Below are positions 26,968-37,900 of a stretch of DNA of 60,931 bases, piece after piece (within the stretch, counting starts at the first letter, position 1; every line of letters starts with the position of its first letter). The position numbers and the translations under genes are program-made. Below the pieces are notes generated by a model. That model had not been told where the DNA came from, did no database searches, and saw nothing but the letters and a program-made list of their open reading frames with translations. Source of the DNA: Bacteroidales bacterium (GTDB lineage Bacteria; Bacteroidota; Bacteroidia; Bacteroidales; GCA-2748055); contig JAUUZQ010000008.1 of assembly GCA_030589895.1 (NCBI GenBank), positions 1 through 60,931 on the forward strand. Reading direction: 5' to 3'.

Positions 26968-27945
26968 CTATTCTTCATCAAGAATTTCCAAAATTATCGA
27001 ATACTTATACTTTGGCACTCCGCCAATCGGACTGGTATAGAAAGGCATTGTCTCGTCAAACTGATTTCTTACGTTAACAACAACATTGTTATTCCTGATA
27101 GCTGGTTTCTTCTTTGCAAACTGAAAGTCATAGGATGTTTTCTTTTCCTCTTCCAGCACTTTTATCTCATCTTCCGCCCATTCATCTTCTCCTGAAACAG
27201 GTGTTCTCTGGCCTTGTCTTTCTCTGGAAACAACAATAATATCTCCATCTGAATCCCAGTCAAAATTTGAGATCTTTACTGTTAGTGTATTTTCATCTAT
27301 ATAAGGATAGATATGAGAAACCTCGCCGGCATCATTATGCATTCTGAATGAATACTCATATGCAAATGCATTTGCCCCTTCAATTGGAATATTCTCAGTA
27401 CCACTTGTACTTATATAATAGTTGTACATATTACCGTCATCACCAGAAATCCCTTCACATATCACTTTGAAAATATAGCTATCGAATCTATCCATATATT
27501 CACCTTCTGCAGGATTAAAGGGGCCAAAAGTATACCATTGATTATCATATCGGGGATTATCTCCAAATACTTTCATTGCCATAAGTGTGCCGCTTTTATA
27601 GTTTCCTGTAGGACTGGTCTCCCTCGCATCCACATCAGAATGACACCCTTTTCCTCCATAAACCTCAAACCTGCACTTTGTATTCCAGCGTCCGGCAATC
27701 TCATCAACTTTACCTCCGGTATCCGGATCGAATACCCTGATAAATACTTGTTGTTTAAAATCTTTGGGTATCTGGAAAAAAAATGCCTGGGAGAAATCAT
27801 CATCTCCCCAACTCGTCTCAGCCTTTAATCCAAATGTCATTAAATGAGGGATATTCTCCTCTATATTTGGAACCGGCTGCGAATTGGCCGTTTGAGCTAT
27901 ATATATGATTAACAGTAATAGAATAAACTTCCTCATTGCTTTCAT
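26968..27945 (-). CDS. Secreted protein of unknown function
   Basis: About 325 residues, with a signal peptide ending around ANSQ (MRKFILLLLIIYIAQTANSQ). The mature part is beta-rich with several Trp/Tyr and an acidic C-terminus (ILEILDEE); it includes DVDARETSPTGNYKSGTLM and a GDIIVVSRERQGQR segment. I do not recognise the family. I chose ATG 27945; the longer frame would start at GTG 27951, and ATG 27936 is also possible. It starts 68 bp after the PD40/PKD gene and ends 17 bp before the phosphatase, so it belongs to this operon and probably acts in the periplasm or on the surface. Confidence 0.7.
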   Translation of the reverse strand: MKAMRKFILLLLIIYIAQTANSQPVPNIEENIPHLMTFGLKAETSWGDDDFSQAFFFQIPKDFKQQVFIRVFDPDTGGKVDEIAGRWNTKCRFEVYGGKGCHSDVDARETSPTGNYKSGTLMAMKVFGDNPRYDNQWYTFGPFNPAEGEYMDRFDSYIFKVICEGISGDDGNMYNYYISTSGTENIPIEGANAFAYEYSFRMHNDAGEVSHIYPYIDENTLTVKISNFDWDSDGDIIVVSRERQGQRTPVSGEDEWAEDEIKVLEEEKKTSYDFQFAKKKPAIRNNNVVVNVRNQFDETMPFYTSPIGGVPKYKYSIILEILDEE

Positions 27946-28013
27946 TTTCACATTTTCATAAAAATATACAAAATTCGTGCAAAATAAAATAAAACATTCG
28001 AATTGTGTAAATT

Positions 28014-29414
28014 CTATTCTTCCGGAAGGACAATTATCTCTTTGAAAACAGCTTTGGTTTCAGGTTCAAATTTTCTTGAACGCACCTTCTCCTTTATACC
28101 CAAAACAACTTTATATGTACCCGGGAAAGTATAATGATGAGTCGTAAGCTCCCCACTGCTCTTCATACCATCTCCAAAATCCCAATAAAAACCTTCAATA
28201 GTAAAGCCCGGAAGATGTGTATTTCTGGCATTAAAGCTAATCTCCTCATTTACAAGTACAGTATCGCGGGAAACAATAACAGGTTGTTCTATCATGCGGA
28301 TCTGAACAAACAGGTTACCAACATCATACATAGTTGTATCTGTAAGCTTATTGTGTACATTGAAACTCAGCTTATAATCACCCGGACGAGGAAATGCATA
28401 AATAATTTCCAGACCCGGAATGTGCAGTGTATCATTAATGACCCATTCATATGAAAATATAGAATAATCGATGGAGTCGAGAGAATTCTCCCTGAATCTG
28501 TACTTCCACCTGTTCCTTTGGATAGGTCGGGGGATATCGAAGCTTGGAAAATCTGTGTAGAAGACGTATATATCCGGAGATCCTCTTCTCCTTTTTGAAG
28601 TAAAATACCCTTCACTATAGTCATCACTCATTATCAATGTGTAATCGTCGGCTACTGAATTGATAGGTGCCGGAAGTTTCACTGCATCGCTCCACTCTCC
28701 ATGAAACATATCACAATAAAATATATCTGAGCCACCTCTTGTATCATGTCCTTTACTACTGAAATACAATCTGCCACTGGAATGTAAATAAGGGTAAACA
28801 TCATCCTCAGGAGAGTTAATTTTATCTCCCAAATTCTCCGGAATACTCCAATGTCCATTGCTAAATTTTGAAACATATATATCATATCCTCCCCTGCTAT
28901 CCTCCATGTTGGCAGCAAAATATAATGAATTGCCATCAGCTGTAATAAAAGGTGTATAATAGGTATATTGAGGATCATTATGCTCAAAGGGCCTGATATT
29001 CACCCAATCATCATAATCTGCATCTGCAAAAAAGATTCCTGAAGTAGAAGTATTCTCATTCATCCGGGAATAACATATAAGCTTGTCATCATTAGCAAAA
29101 GAAACCGGACCTTCATGGAAATTTGATTTCAATGTATTTGAAAGAAGACTATATTTAGTCTCATACGAATATTCTTCTACTTTTGAGACATAATAAATAT
29201 GGCTGAAGTTCTGATCATCCTGATCACTAAAATTTTTCATTGATGCATCTGGTCTGTTGGACATAAATACAAGCCCATCTTTATAAGGGACCGGAGCAAT
29301 CTCCCAATCAGTATAATTAGAAAATGCCAATCGCTTGACACGGTAAAACCTTTGTCCTTCAGCATACTGAAAGAAAAAGGTAAAAAGGAGTAATATGACA
29401 ATACTTTTTTTCAA
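28014..29414 (-). CDS. PD40 beta-propeller plus PKD-domain protein
   Basis: A 466-residue protein with a signal peptide (FFQYAEGQ). The middle holds WD40-like (PD40) repeats: SNRPDASMKNFSD, ADGNSLYFAANMEDSRGGYDIYVS, SSGRLYFSSKGHDTRGGSDIFYCD, SEGYFTSKRRRGSPDIYVFY. The C-terminal 100 residues carry a PKD-type Ig domain (FYWDFGDGMKSSGELTTHHYTFPGTYKVVLGIKE). Such PD40/PKD proteins in Bacteroidota often sit beside PorP/SprF proteins and type IX secretion components; an outer-membrane or surface scaffold is inferred. The start is TTG 29414 (MKKSIVILLLF), with no in-frame ATG near, only 5 bp after the PorP/SprF stop, so it is translationally coupled. Confidence 0.85.
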   Translation of the reverse strand: MKKSIVILLLFTFFFQYAEGQRFYRVKRLAFSNYTDWEIAPVPYKDGLVFMSNRPDASMKNFSDQDDQNFSHIYYVSKVEEYSYETKYSLLSNTLKSNFHEGPVSFANDDKLICYSRMNENTSTSGIFFADADYDDWVNIRPFEHNDPQYTYYTPFITADGNSLYFAANMEDSRGGYDIYVSKFSNGHWSIPENLGDKINSPEDDVYPYLHSSGRLYFSSKGHDTRGGSDIFYCDMFHGEWSDAVKLPAPINSVADDYTLIMSDDYSEGYFTSKRRRGSPDIYVFYTDFPSFDIPRPIQRNRWKYRFRENSLDSIDYSIFSYEWVINDTLHIPGLEIIYAFPRPGDYKLSFNVHNKLTDTTMYDVGNLFVQIRMIEQPVIVSRDTVLVNEEISFNARNTHLPGFTIEGFYWDFGDGMKSSGELTTHHYTFPGTYKVVLGIKEKVRSRKFEPETKAVFKEIIVLPEE

Positions 29415-29419
29415 TTCTC

Positions 29420-30370
29420 TTAATAGTAAAATGGAACATTAGATCTTACACGCTTTCTGAGCTCATACCTAAGAACCAACTCAACAGATTGGTCATAATA
29501 GCTTGTTGTACTGGTCAATGAATAATCATAAGACACACCCAACAAAATCTTGGGCCGTATTTCAAGATTCATATTCACCGACATCATTCCGCCCGATTTA
29601 TAAATCGCTCCAAGCCATATCTTCTGATCAAAAAATCCAAAATTAATACTTAAAGCATAATCCATAGGATCTGCTCCTAATCCATACATTAATAAGAATG
29701 TTGGATTAAAAGTGAAATTTTCTCTTTGTCCAAATTCGTATCCGCCTGTTAAAACCCCTGTATAATTCTTAATTCCAGAGGTGTAATTACCTATAGAATC
29801 AAGGGAAAAGAAGTTAGGCACTGAGAGCCCAACAAATAATTTTTTTGTGTAGTACAGAACTCCTGTTCCAACTAATGGCAACATTATTGGATCAATATCC
29901 ACCTCATCATCCTTGAAAAATTGAGGATCATTAGCATTCAGAAAATTCTTATCAACCAGGGAGCTTGATGTTCTGGTCAAACCACCTGAAAGTCCAAAAG
30001 ATAGTTTCCCATCCTTTATGGGAATTCGATAGGCATAGTTTAAACTGAAAGAGTTGGTTTTAAGAGGTGCGTCGCTAAACTTCTCTCCAAACGTAGTCGG
30101 ATGTTGTATTCCATACAATGACACTCCCATGGCCACATGTTTGCCCCATGGCATTTGCACAGAACCCTGCTCATATGCAGGTCCGCCGGGATCACTAAAT
30201 TTTGTTTTCTTTATAAATCCACTAAAACTTAATACATCGGTGGAACCTGTATATGCCGGATTGTAAATCATCCAGTTATGTTGATAATTGCTCAGGGGAG
30301 GAAGATCCGATTCCTGGGCACTAGTCGACATTACTATAGATAACAATATGACAAATAAAGCTATGCGCAT
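29420..30370 (-). CDS. PorP/SprF-type outer-membrane protein (type IX secretion)
   Basis: A 316-residue beta-barrel protein with signal peptide (STSAQ). It has the family hallmarks: LPPLSNYQHNWMIYNPAYTGSTDVLSF, a GSVQMPWGKHVAMGVSL strand, SFGLSGGLTRTSS and a C-terminal LVLRYELRKR aromatic-ended strand. In Flavobacterium johnsoniae SprF is needed for secretion of the adhesin SprB, whose type B C-terminal domain is adjacent in the genome. Here it is adjacent (11 bp) to a giant protein with a type-B-like C-terminus, the same arrangement, so it is likely the dedicated partner or export adaptor of that cargo. Confidence 0.92.
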   Translation of the reverse strand: MRIALFVILLSIVMSTSAQESDLPPLSNYQHNWMIYNPAYTGSTDVLSFSGFIKKTKFSDPGGPAYEQGSVQMPWGKHVAMGVSLYGIQHPTTFGEKFSDAPLKTNSFSLNYAYRIPIKDGKLSFGLSGGLTRTSSSLVDKNFLNANDPQFFKDDEVDIDPIMLPLVGTGVLYYTKKLFVGLSVPNFFSLDSIGNYTSGIKNYTGVLTGGYEFGQRENFTFNPTFLLMYGLGADPMDYALSINFGFFDQKIWLGAIYKSGGMMSVNMNLEIRPKILLGVSYDYSLTSTTSYYDQSVELVLRYELRKRVRSNVPFYY

Positions 30371-30381
30371 TCCAACAAAAT

Positions 30382-33300
30382 CTATTTTCTTAATATTATA
30401 TATCCTGACTCTTCATAAGCATCTTCATCTTCCAGGTCGGTCATCCATACTTTAATTACGTAATAATATATTCCTTCATCAACAATATCCTCCGGCACAA
30501 TATCTATTTCCTGATCTTTCTTCGATCCCTTCCAAAGCACTTGAACCGCTTCACCAAAATCATCGGTAACAGTTCCCAGAATCTTTTCACCAGTCTCCTC
30601 ATCCAAAGCCTTAAGATCTTCCTGATTAACAGTCTTAATCAAGGTTCCCCAACTATTATAAATATAGCAACTAAAACGCAAGGCATTTTCAAGACCACGA
30701 GCTGCAAATGCATTATTCTTATTTCCAGCATCAAAATCAGGTGAAAATCCATCATACAATTCAAGTCCAAGTCGGGTTATACTTAATACATCAGAATATG
30801 GTCCGCATTCCCCGGCTTCAACTATATATTCAAACAGATAATCCTGACTTTCATTATTATAGAAGGGTACATCTATGTTGGCTGTTGTATCATCGTCAAA
30901 ACTCCCAATACTACCAATATTCTCCCATATTGCAAAGCCAGCATTTAGTGGATTGATCTGAGAATTCAAGTCATACTCATCTTTTACAAAAACTGAGTCA
31001 TAGTCAATCTTCAGCTTAATGGAACTTAACCAGGGCCGCTCATAAAATTTCACAATCTTCCTGTCCATACTTTCGCATCCTACACCCCCCGGATCTTTCA
31101 GTAGCCATTCGAATGCTACCTCCACCAGATCCGTTGTATCACGATTCAAAAGAGCATATGTTTCCCCTGTTGTGGGATTTTCAATATTTACAGAGGATGC
31201 ATTCTCTGGTATATTCAATATGGACCAATGCCAATCCTTTACATAGAAATCCTCAGAAAATTCGGTTTGTAATAATATTGAATCTCCGCAAACCTGAAAA
31301 ATACTATCACCCATGATTTTAGCAACAGGAGATCTGTATACCGTTATTACAACGGTGCTGTCCAGTTTAATTGCAAAACAGCCATTCTCATCTTCAATTG
31401 ATCTCAGTGTATATGTATAATCTGTCTGACCTGTTGATGTTGGGGAATGAGATATTAGAGCACCTGCAAGCTGGTCTGTCTCATCATCAAGCGGATTACC
31501 TACATCATAGGGGGAGTAATCTATCCCAATGGTATATGGACTCAATCCGCCTGCAATACTCACCTGCAAGCTAACAGGATCTCCTGCGCAATAGATATCA
31601 CTTGCATCAAAACGAGAAATTGATCCGGAGGGAATTCCTACCACTGGAATTGTCAAGGTATCAGAAATATGAGAACACTCACCAGAGTTAACTACACGTC
31701 TGAAATACCTTTGAATTTGATAAGCTTCCTCTTCATAATTATTCAGGGTATCAACGGAACTATAGAGAACAGTATCTATCGGTCCAAATGAAACACCATC
31801 ATCACTATCTTCCCATAAGTATGTGTACGAACCATCACCTCCAATAAGATTGCTTTCGCCATCTATAGAAAGTTCTGTCGAATCACAAACATAGCCCGGT
31901 ATATGCCATATTGTATCGTACTCAATCCTATTCTCAACATCAATAAGGATTGAATCGGTGTAAGAAACGCAAGTCTCTTTTCCAGCAGGAGAATAGACCT
32001 TGCGATGAAAATAAGTAGTCGTTTCCAATGTATCCGGAACAGGATCAACATTCAGACCCAAGCCAGTCCAATTGTCCTCACCGTGAAGACCGGTAGAACT
32101 TCTTTCCCATTCAAAATCAAATGAGTTATCTCCACCTCCCAGCAGTGTTGTGTTGGAAGCTTGCAGACTGTCAATATCAATATCCTGACATATTCTGTCC
32201 GATGTAGAAATAATGAAATTATTTGTGATATTCAGAAGCACATTCACCACTTTGAAATCGCTGGTGTCCTGACAAGCATTATCCTTACCGGACATCGCAC
32301 GCCTGCGGTAATAAGTAGTATCAGAAAATACACCAGGGTCATAGTCTTTCAGGTTGAAAGTGCCTGATGCGGTTGACCATAGAACAGCATCTGAACTTTG
32401 CAGCCACTCATATCTATAAACACCCTCCTCACCATCCAGTGGTGTACTTGCCTCAATTCCCAAAGTCAATGATATATCTTCACAAATGGAAGTATCCGCT
32501 GTTGTGATATCATTATTTGTTATGGAAGGCAAGACAATAATTTCTATGGCATCGCTGCTATCTATGCACATATTATTAAACTCTAAATCCCCAACATCCA
32601 TTCCTGAATAAACGACTCTTTTGAAATATGTTGTTGATTCCAGTGTATCTGAGAAGAAAGTAGCATTGATGCTGGAATCCGGATTAAATGAATTTGCATT
32701 GTTATAACTTCCATTCGCACTTCCACTTTGAATCCACTGATAGAGATAATCTCCATCACCACCTGTAAGAGGCAGCGCTTTTAGTGTATCCGGCTGTTGA
32801 TTGAAGCACACGGTGTCGATATCAAATATAACATTGCCTCCAATCTCTGGCAGCACAGTCACTATAACAAAATTACTTGTATCATCACAGACTCCTGACT
32901 CTATAACCCGACTGTAAATTGTTGTTTCGTCTAAGCCAGGGGGAACATAACCGGCAGTATCTCTTGTACCTGTAGCATCAGACCAAAGCGTACCTCCATC
33001 AGTACTTTTAATCCAGTTATAAGTAAAATCAGAATCAAACAAAGCACCACCTCTTATTGAATCCGGATGCTGATTAAAAGGAATGGCCTCAAGTCCGAAA
33101 CAAACAGTATCTGAAGCAAGCACATAATTACCTTCAATTTTTTGAAGAACCGTGTATGTAAGAGAATCATAAGCAGATAAACTACCACTTATTACCTTTC
33201 TTTTATACATGGTAGTCATCGTAAGTGGCTCATAAAAATAGTAATCTTCCCGGGTAATGGTATCAGGATACCATTTTGATGCAGTATCAGGTTTAAAAGA

Positions 33301-34809
33301 CCATTCGAATACATAATTATTATCCCCACCCTTGGGAGCAGTAGCATTTATTGGATCGGGTGTTTCATCGGAGCATACGGTCTTATCACCCGGAACCGTA
33401 TTAAACAGGAATCCATCCAAGGGTACTTTTAGATTGGTTATGAGACCTGATATATTTCCTGCACCAGCCTGTCCGGATGTTTGATTATCATACTTTCCTT
33501 GTGCGCCAAACCCTATCCCTTTATCCACATTCAGAGAATCAAATCTCATCCAATACACACCGCCGCCACCGCCACCACCCGGACCAAAATAATCAGTTCC
33601 AATAGTATTCCCTCCATCTCCGCCACTTGCATCAATATGCACATCTCCCTCATAATGAGAAACATCCAATATAATAGCTCCGCCGCCACCACCACCGCCG
33701 CCACTTCCTGATACAATATCTGTAACGGATTGTCCTTTGGCAAGTATAGGTGTAGCAAGACTCCCTTCAAGTGTATCAGCAATAATGATTACAATACCGC
33801 CACCGTTGCCGCCTTTTGATGCCGGGAAACCCGGATCCTGCGTGCCACTACCTCCTCCTCCTCCCATAAAAATCCTATTAGAGTATAGCTCATCTCCTGT
33901 GTCATTTGCATATAAGCCTTCGCTTGCAAATGCATATCCTGACTTCCCTTTAGTGACAGAGGGTTCGGCTAAAGCACATATTTCACTCTCACCTCCTCCA
34001 TCTCCACCAGCAGAGTAATTACTTCCTCCACCTCCACCGGAATAACGTGCATTTCCACCGCCTCCGCCATTGATCAGGCTCCCCTTTCCCCTTACAAAAC
34101 GAAAAGTGGTATCCGCTGCTCCCCCTCCCTTTAATCCTGCACTATCCATGGCTGCACTGGTATAGAAGAAATCATCCAATCCCGTCGGATCTAACGAATA
34201 ACACTTTCCTAATCCATACTCATCAACACCAGGATTCGCACCTAAAAAACCCTGACCAGAAACATCAATAGGCGCATTTAGCGTTAATTTTCCTTTTACA
34301 TAAAGCACTACCACCCCTCCAGTATTGCTAACCGGGTCCCACGGATCAGCTTTCAATGTTCCTGTCACTACAGCATTTTCATAAGAGGCCACCTTTATCA
34401 ACTGCCCCACTTCCCCTGCTCCATACTTCCTAAAAGATTGACCTGCAAAATCAAATCCTGTAGAATTATTAAAAACTATGGTATCAAGGATAATATCATC
34501 AATAATCAGCAGTGTATATTTTCCTACATGCCTCAGAAAATCTTCATCTGAAATCCAACCCTCCTTTGTATCATCCCGATCAACCACAAACCCTTTTGGC
34601 TGATATACCATGACAGTATCATCAATGGAAAATCCTACTGTACTATTTACCAATACAGCGTTTGCCACATCACTACCTTCTCTAAAAAGCAAACTGTCAA
34701 TAGATGTGTAAGAATTTACAATACCGGAAATAGACGATTGGGACATCAGCGGTGAATACACCAATGTCAGCACCAGAATGGTGAAAAATATTTTTACTGA
34801 ATCCTTCAA
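30382..34809 (-). CDS. Giant glycine-rich repeat protein, probable T9SS cargo
   Basis: A 1475-residue secreted protein, start TTG 34809 with signal peptide to about residue 24 (SPLMSQ). It has a beta-rich N-terminal part, a glycine-rich segment (roughly residues 235-435, blocks such as GGGGGGGG and GGGGGGGV), then at least six repeats of about 90-95 residues with the pattern C..GGDxxYxYxWxxSxDGxxW then TTYYRRxVxSGxCxDTS, and a C-terminus with FSPDFDAGNKNNAF, CYIYNSWGTLI and GIYYYVIKVW, a gliding/T9SS type-B-like sorting domain (diverged: normally FSPNGDGxNDxF). It should be exported to the cell surface by T9SS, with the adjacent PorP/SprF protein. An adhesin- or filament-like role is inferred. 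Confidence 0.85.
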   Translation of the reverse strand: MKDSVKIFFTILVLTLVYSPLMSQSSISGIVNSYTSIDSLLFREGSDVANAVLVNSTVGFSIDDTVMVYQPKGFVVDRDDTKEGWISDEDFLRHVGKYTLLIIDDIILDTIVFNNSTGFDFAGQSFRKYGAGEVGQLIKVASYENAVVTGTLKADPWDPVSNTGGVVVLYVKGKLTLNAPIDVSGQGFLGANPGVDEYGLGKCYSLDPTGLDDFFYTSAAMDSAGLKGGGAADTTFRFVRGKGSLINGGGGGNARYSGGGGGSNYSAGGDGGGESEICALAEPSVTKGKSGYAFASEGLYANDTGDELYSNRIFMGGGGGSGTQDPGFPASKGGNGGGIVIIIADTLEGSLATPILAKGQSVTDIVSGSGGGGGGGGAIILDVSHYEGDVHIDASGGDGGNTIGTDYFGPGGGGGGGVYWMRFDSLNVDKGIGFGAQGKYDNQTSGQAGAGNISGLITNLKVPLDGFLFNTVPGDKTVCSDETPDPINATAPKGGDNNYVFEWSFKPDTASKWYPDTITREDYYFYEPLTMTTMYKRKVISGSLSAYDSLTYTVLQKIEGNYVLASDTVCFGLEAIPFNQHPDSIRGGALFDSDFTYNWIKSTDGGTLWSDATGTRDTAGYVPPGLDETTIYSRVIESGVCDDTSNFVIVTVLPEIGGNVIFDIDTVCFNQQPDTLKALPLTGGDGDYLYQWIQSGSANGSYNNANSFNPDSSINATFFSDTLESTTYFKRVVYSGMDVGDLEFNNMCIDSSDAIEIIVLPSITNNDITTADTSICEDISLTLGIEASTPLDGEEGVYRYEWLQSSDAVLWSTASGTFNLKDYDPGVFSDTTYYRRRAMSGKDNACQDTSDFKVVNVLLNITNNFIISTSDRICQDIDIDSLQASNTTLLGGGDNSFDFEWERSSTGLHGEDNWTGLGLNVDPVPDTLETTTYFHRKVYSPAGKETCVSYTDSILIDVENRIEYDTIWHIPGYVCDSTELSIDGESNLIGGDGSYTYLWEDSDDGVSFGPIDTVLYSSVDTLNNYEEEAYQIQRYFRRVVNSGECSHISDTLTIPVVGIPSGSISRFDASDIYCAGDPVSLQVSIAGGLSPYTIGIDYSPYDVGNPLDDETDQLAGALISHSPTSTGQTDYTYTLRSIEDENGCFAIKLDSTVVITVYRSPVAKIMGDSIFQVCGDSILLQTEFSEDFYVKDWHWSILNIPENASSVNIENPTTGETYALLNRDTTDLVEVAFEWLLKDPGGVGCESMDRKIVKFYERPWLSSIKLKIDYDSVFVKDEYDLNSQINPLNAGFAIWENIGSIGSFDDDTTANIDVPFYNNESQDYLFEYIVEAGECGPYSDVLSITRLGLELYDGFSPDFDAGNKNNAFAARGLENALRFSCYIYNSWGTLIKTVNQEDLKALDEETGEKILGTVTDDFGEAVQVLWKGSKKDQEIDIVPEDIVDEGIYYYVIKVWMTDLEDEDAYEESGYIILRK

Positions 34810-34941
34810 TTTATATTCTATACAAATATTTATTCAAAATCTAAGGTAGGTAAAAAAAACATTGTTCTATATGCTATTCATAAAAATGACAAAAGGATTG
34901 GAATGCTGGTTGCCTGCGTTCATAAAAAAAATAACTATTTC

Positions 34942-37900
34942 TTATTCCTGTACAGGCAGGATTACATAAAAAGTAGTTCCAACATTGACTTCTGTCTCAT
35001 ACCATATTTTACCATTCATCGAGGTGACAATATTAGATGCAATGGCCAATCCCATCCCCATACCACTTCCCTTGGTGGTGAAATTGGGCTGAAAAAGTTT
35101 ATACCGGATCGCATCAGGTATCCCCTTCCCATTATCACTTACACTTAGCAAAGCATTCCCGTCATCTGTAAGCTCAAGCTTAATCTCAACAATCCCCTTC
35201 CTTTTCTCAGGGATAGACTGGATGGCATTCTTAACCAGATTGATAACCAGTCTTTGCATCTGCTCCTTATCTCCAAACACATTAATCTTCTCATGCTTCC
35301 CAATTTTTAAGATCACTTTAGCTGTCTCATTGTTCTGAAATAGCTGAACCGTATTCTCAAGTTTGGCTATTAGATCAATCCTCTGATTCATGGCCTTGGG
35401 CATCTTTGCGAAATCTGAGAACTCATTGGCAATTGAAGTGAGCGAATCGATCTGCTCAATTAATGCATGGCTCATCTTTTCAATCTGCTCTTCAATATTT
35501 TCATCACCCTCAGAGACCATCCTCATCAGATGCTGGACATTCAACTTCATTGGTGTCAATGGATTCTTGATCTCATGTGCAATCTGTTTGGCCATTTCAC
35601 GCCAGGCAGTCTCCCGCTCCGACTGGGCCAGTAGTTCAGCACTGCGACTCAATTCATCTACCATGAAGTTATACTCTTCCACCAGGCCATGGATCTCATC
35701 TCTGCCCTGATAAATGATCTTTTCATTCTTTTTACTAAAGCTTAAATGTGCGATTCTGTTTTGAATCACTCTCAGTGGCTGCGTAATTCTGTCTGCCAGA
35801 AATACACTCAGAAAGAGGATCAATAATAGAAGGATGACATAAATATTCAATATCGCCACCACCAGATTTGTTACCTCCTTTGCCAATATTTCAGGCTGTG
35901 TGAAGTAGGGCAAATTCAAATAGGCAAGAAACTGATTTTCACTGTTCAGAAGAGGAATATATGCCGATTGATAGCTCAGCTTCCCAATTTTCTCAGTGTG
36001 TATATAAGCAGAATAATTATCTCTGTCCAGCTTTTCATAAGCATCCCTGTCCATTCGAATACTCAGTAGCTGCTGGTTAAAGATCTCGAAGCGGGAAGAA
36101 GCGAGCAGGAAGCCCTCTTCATCATACATATTTATATCAGTATAGAAAACATTTGAAAACTTCCGCAGCAGTTCATTCAAATTATAATAACTATCTGAAC
36201 TCCAGTTCCTGAGATCTTCTTCATATTCCACTTTATGTACCAGCTCAATGTATACAGAACGCATTGTATTCTCCAGGTTATTGTGGTGCTTTGTCTGGTA
36301 TTGCTCTACAATAAAATAGATCGTGCCCGCACAGATAAAAACAAATGTCAGAAAGAGTATCCCTACCATGGAATACTGAATCTTATTTTTAAAGTTCCAG
36401 ATCAGCGTCGATTTTAATTTGGGCGCCGAAATTGCCAGATAGGAAAGCGTCAACAAAATGAAATAGAAGGCAAAAATATAGGACAATGAAATTAATTTAT
36501 CGACCAATGAAACAACCGGTGAGCTCACAATAACAATATTGTCTGCATCAATATTTAAGATGCTGTGCTTGTATCCACTGTGACGGGTCTTTTCAAACGT
36601 GGCCTTCTTTTCAGTATAGAAATCAGGAGTTAATCTATAATCAAACTCACCTCCACTGGTAACCAATCGACCTTTGTTATACCTTGCATACGAAAATGGC
36701 TGAGAGATACTGGATTCCCGCTCCAGCAAAAGTTCAGGATAACCAAGCTCCTCAGAAATAATTTTTGAATCGAGCTCAATAAACAAGGACATCTCTTCCT
36801 CATTCAGAAGAAATGAAATTTTTGCAAGGTAGGATATCCTGGCATTCAGATTATTTAAGAAATAGAACTCCGATTGAGGCACCTCCATCCCTTCAACAAT
36901 AATAAGGTCTTCAAAGAATGTGTAACAATGAAACCATTCATCCACCGGAGACTCTACAAATACACTATCTGAAGGTCGACAAAGTGTTATTTGCAGATCA
37001 TATTTTGTCCAGTATCCTGAAAAATAATTTCTTTGCAGATACTCGTAAACCTGATCTATATTTAAGTTTGTAAACGAGAGTCTGCTCATTAAAATGCTGT
37101 CACTTTTTAATGTTTCAGACATTTCACTAAATAGCATTTCAGCCACCACATCCCTCTCTGACGAATGTTTCACCAACTCTATTTCTTTCTGACTCTCAGT
37201 TTTCATTGAAGAATGTTTCTGAAGTTCCAGGGTGGAGAAAAGGGCGAAAAACAGGATCGGGAAGAAAAAACTTGAGAAACTGATTCGACTTATCCCAAGC
37301 CTCCTTATATATAATATTGCACCTGCAAAAAGAAGATAAAACAGAGGGGTAGCCAGCTCAATATGTAAGGTTTCTGAGAAGAAAAAGGGCGTCTGGACAA
37401 TTATAACTGTCAATATAACCACCAGATATTGATGAATTGGCCTGGAATACTTGTAATAGGAGATCGCCTTATCAAAAATCATACTTAAGGAGACGAAGCC
37501 CATTGCAAGAATAAACAATCCAATGAAAGTGTAGAGATCAAGAGAATTAAGCTTGAATGCTTCAAAGGAAATCTTTGAATCAAGCACCAGCACGCTCAAA
37601 ATATGGTGCAGAATAATAAACCAGAAAGATGCAACCAGGAGTAGCACAATGGACAGGGCTTGATGCAATTTCGTTGAAATACGACCTGATCTGTCAAAAA
37701 ACTTGTAAAAAAGCAGTACCTGCATTAAAACAATCAGTACAAATGCCCAGAGATTTCCAAGAGAAGAAAAGGTGAGATTTGCAAACAGATCAGGCTGAAA
37801 CAGGCTTGAGAGAAATATAATACCGGGGAATTCAAAATAGAAGATCGAAATAAACAAAAGTATAATAATAGCAATACTTGAGATTAACCATGTACTTCTC

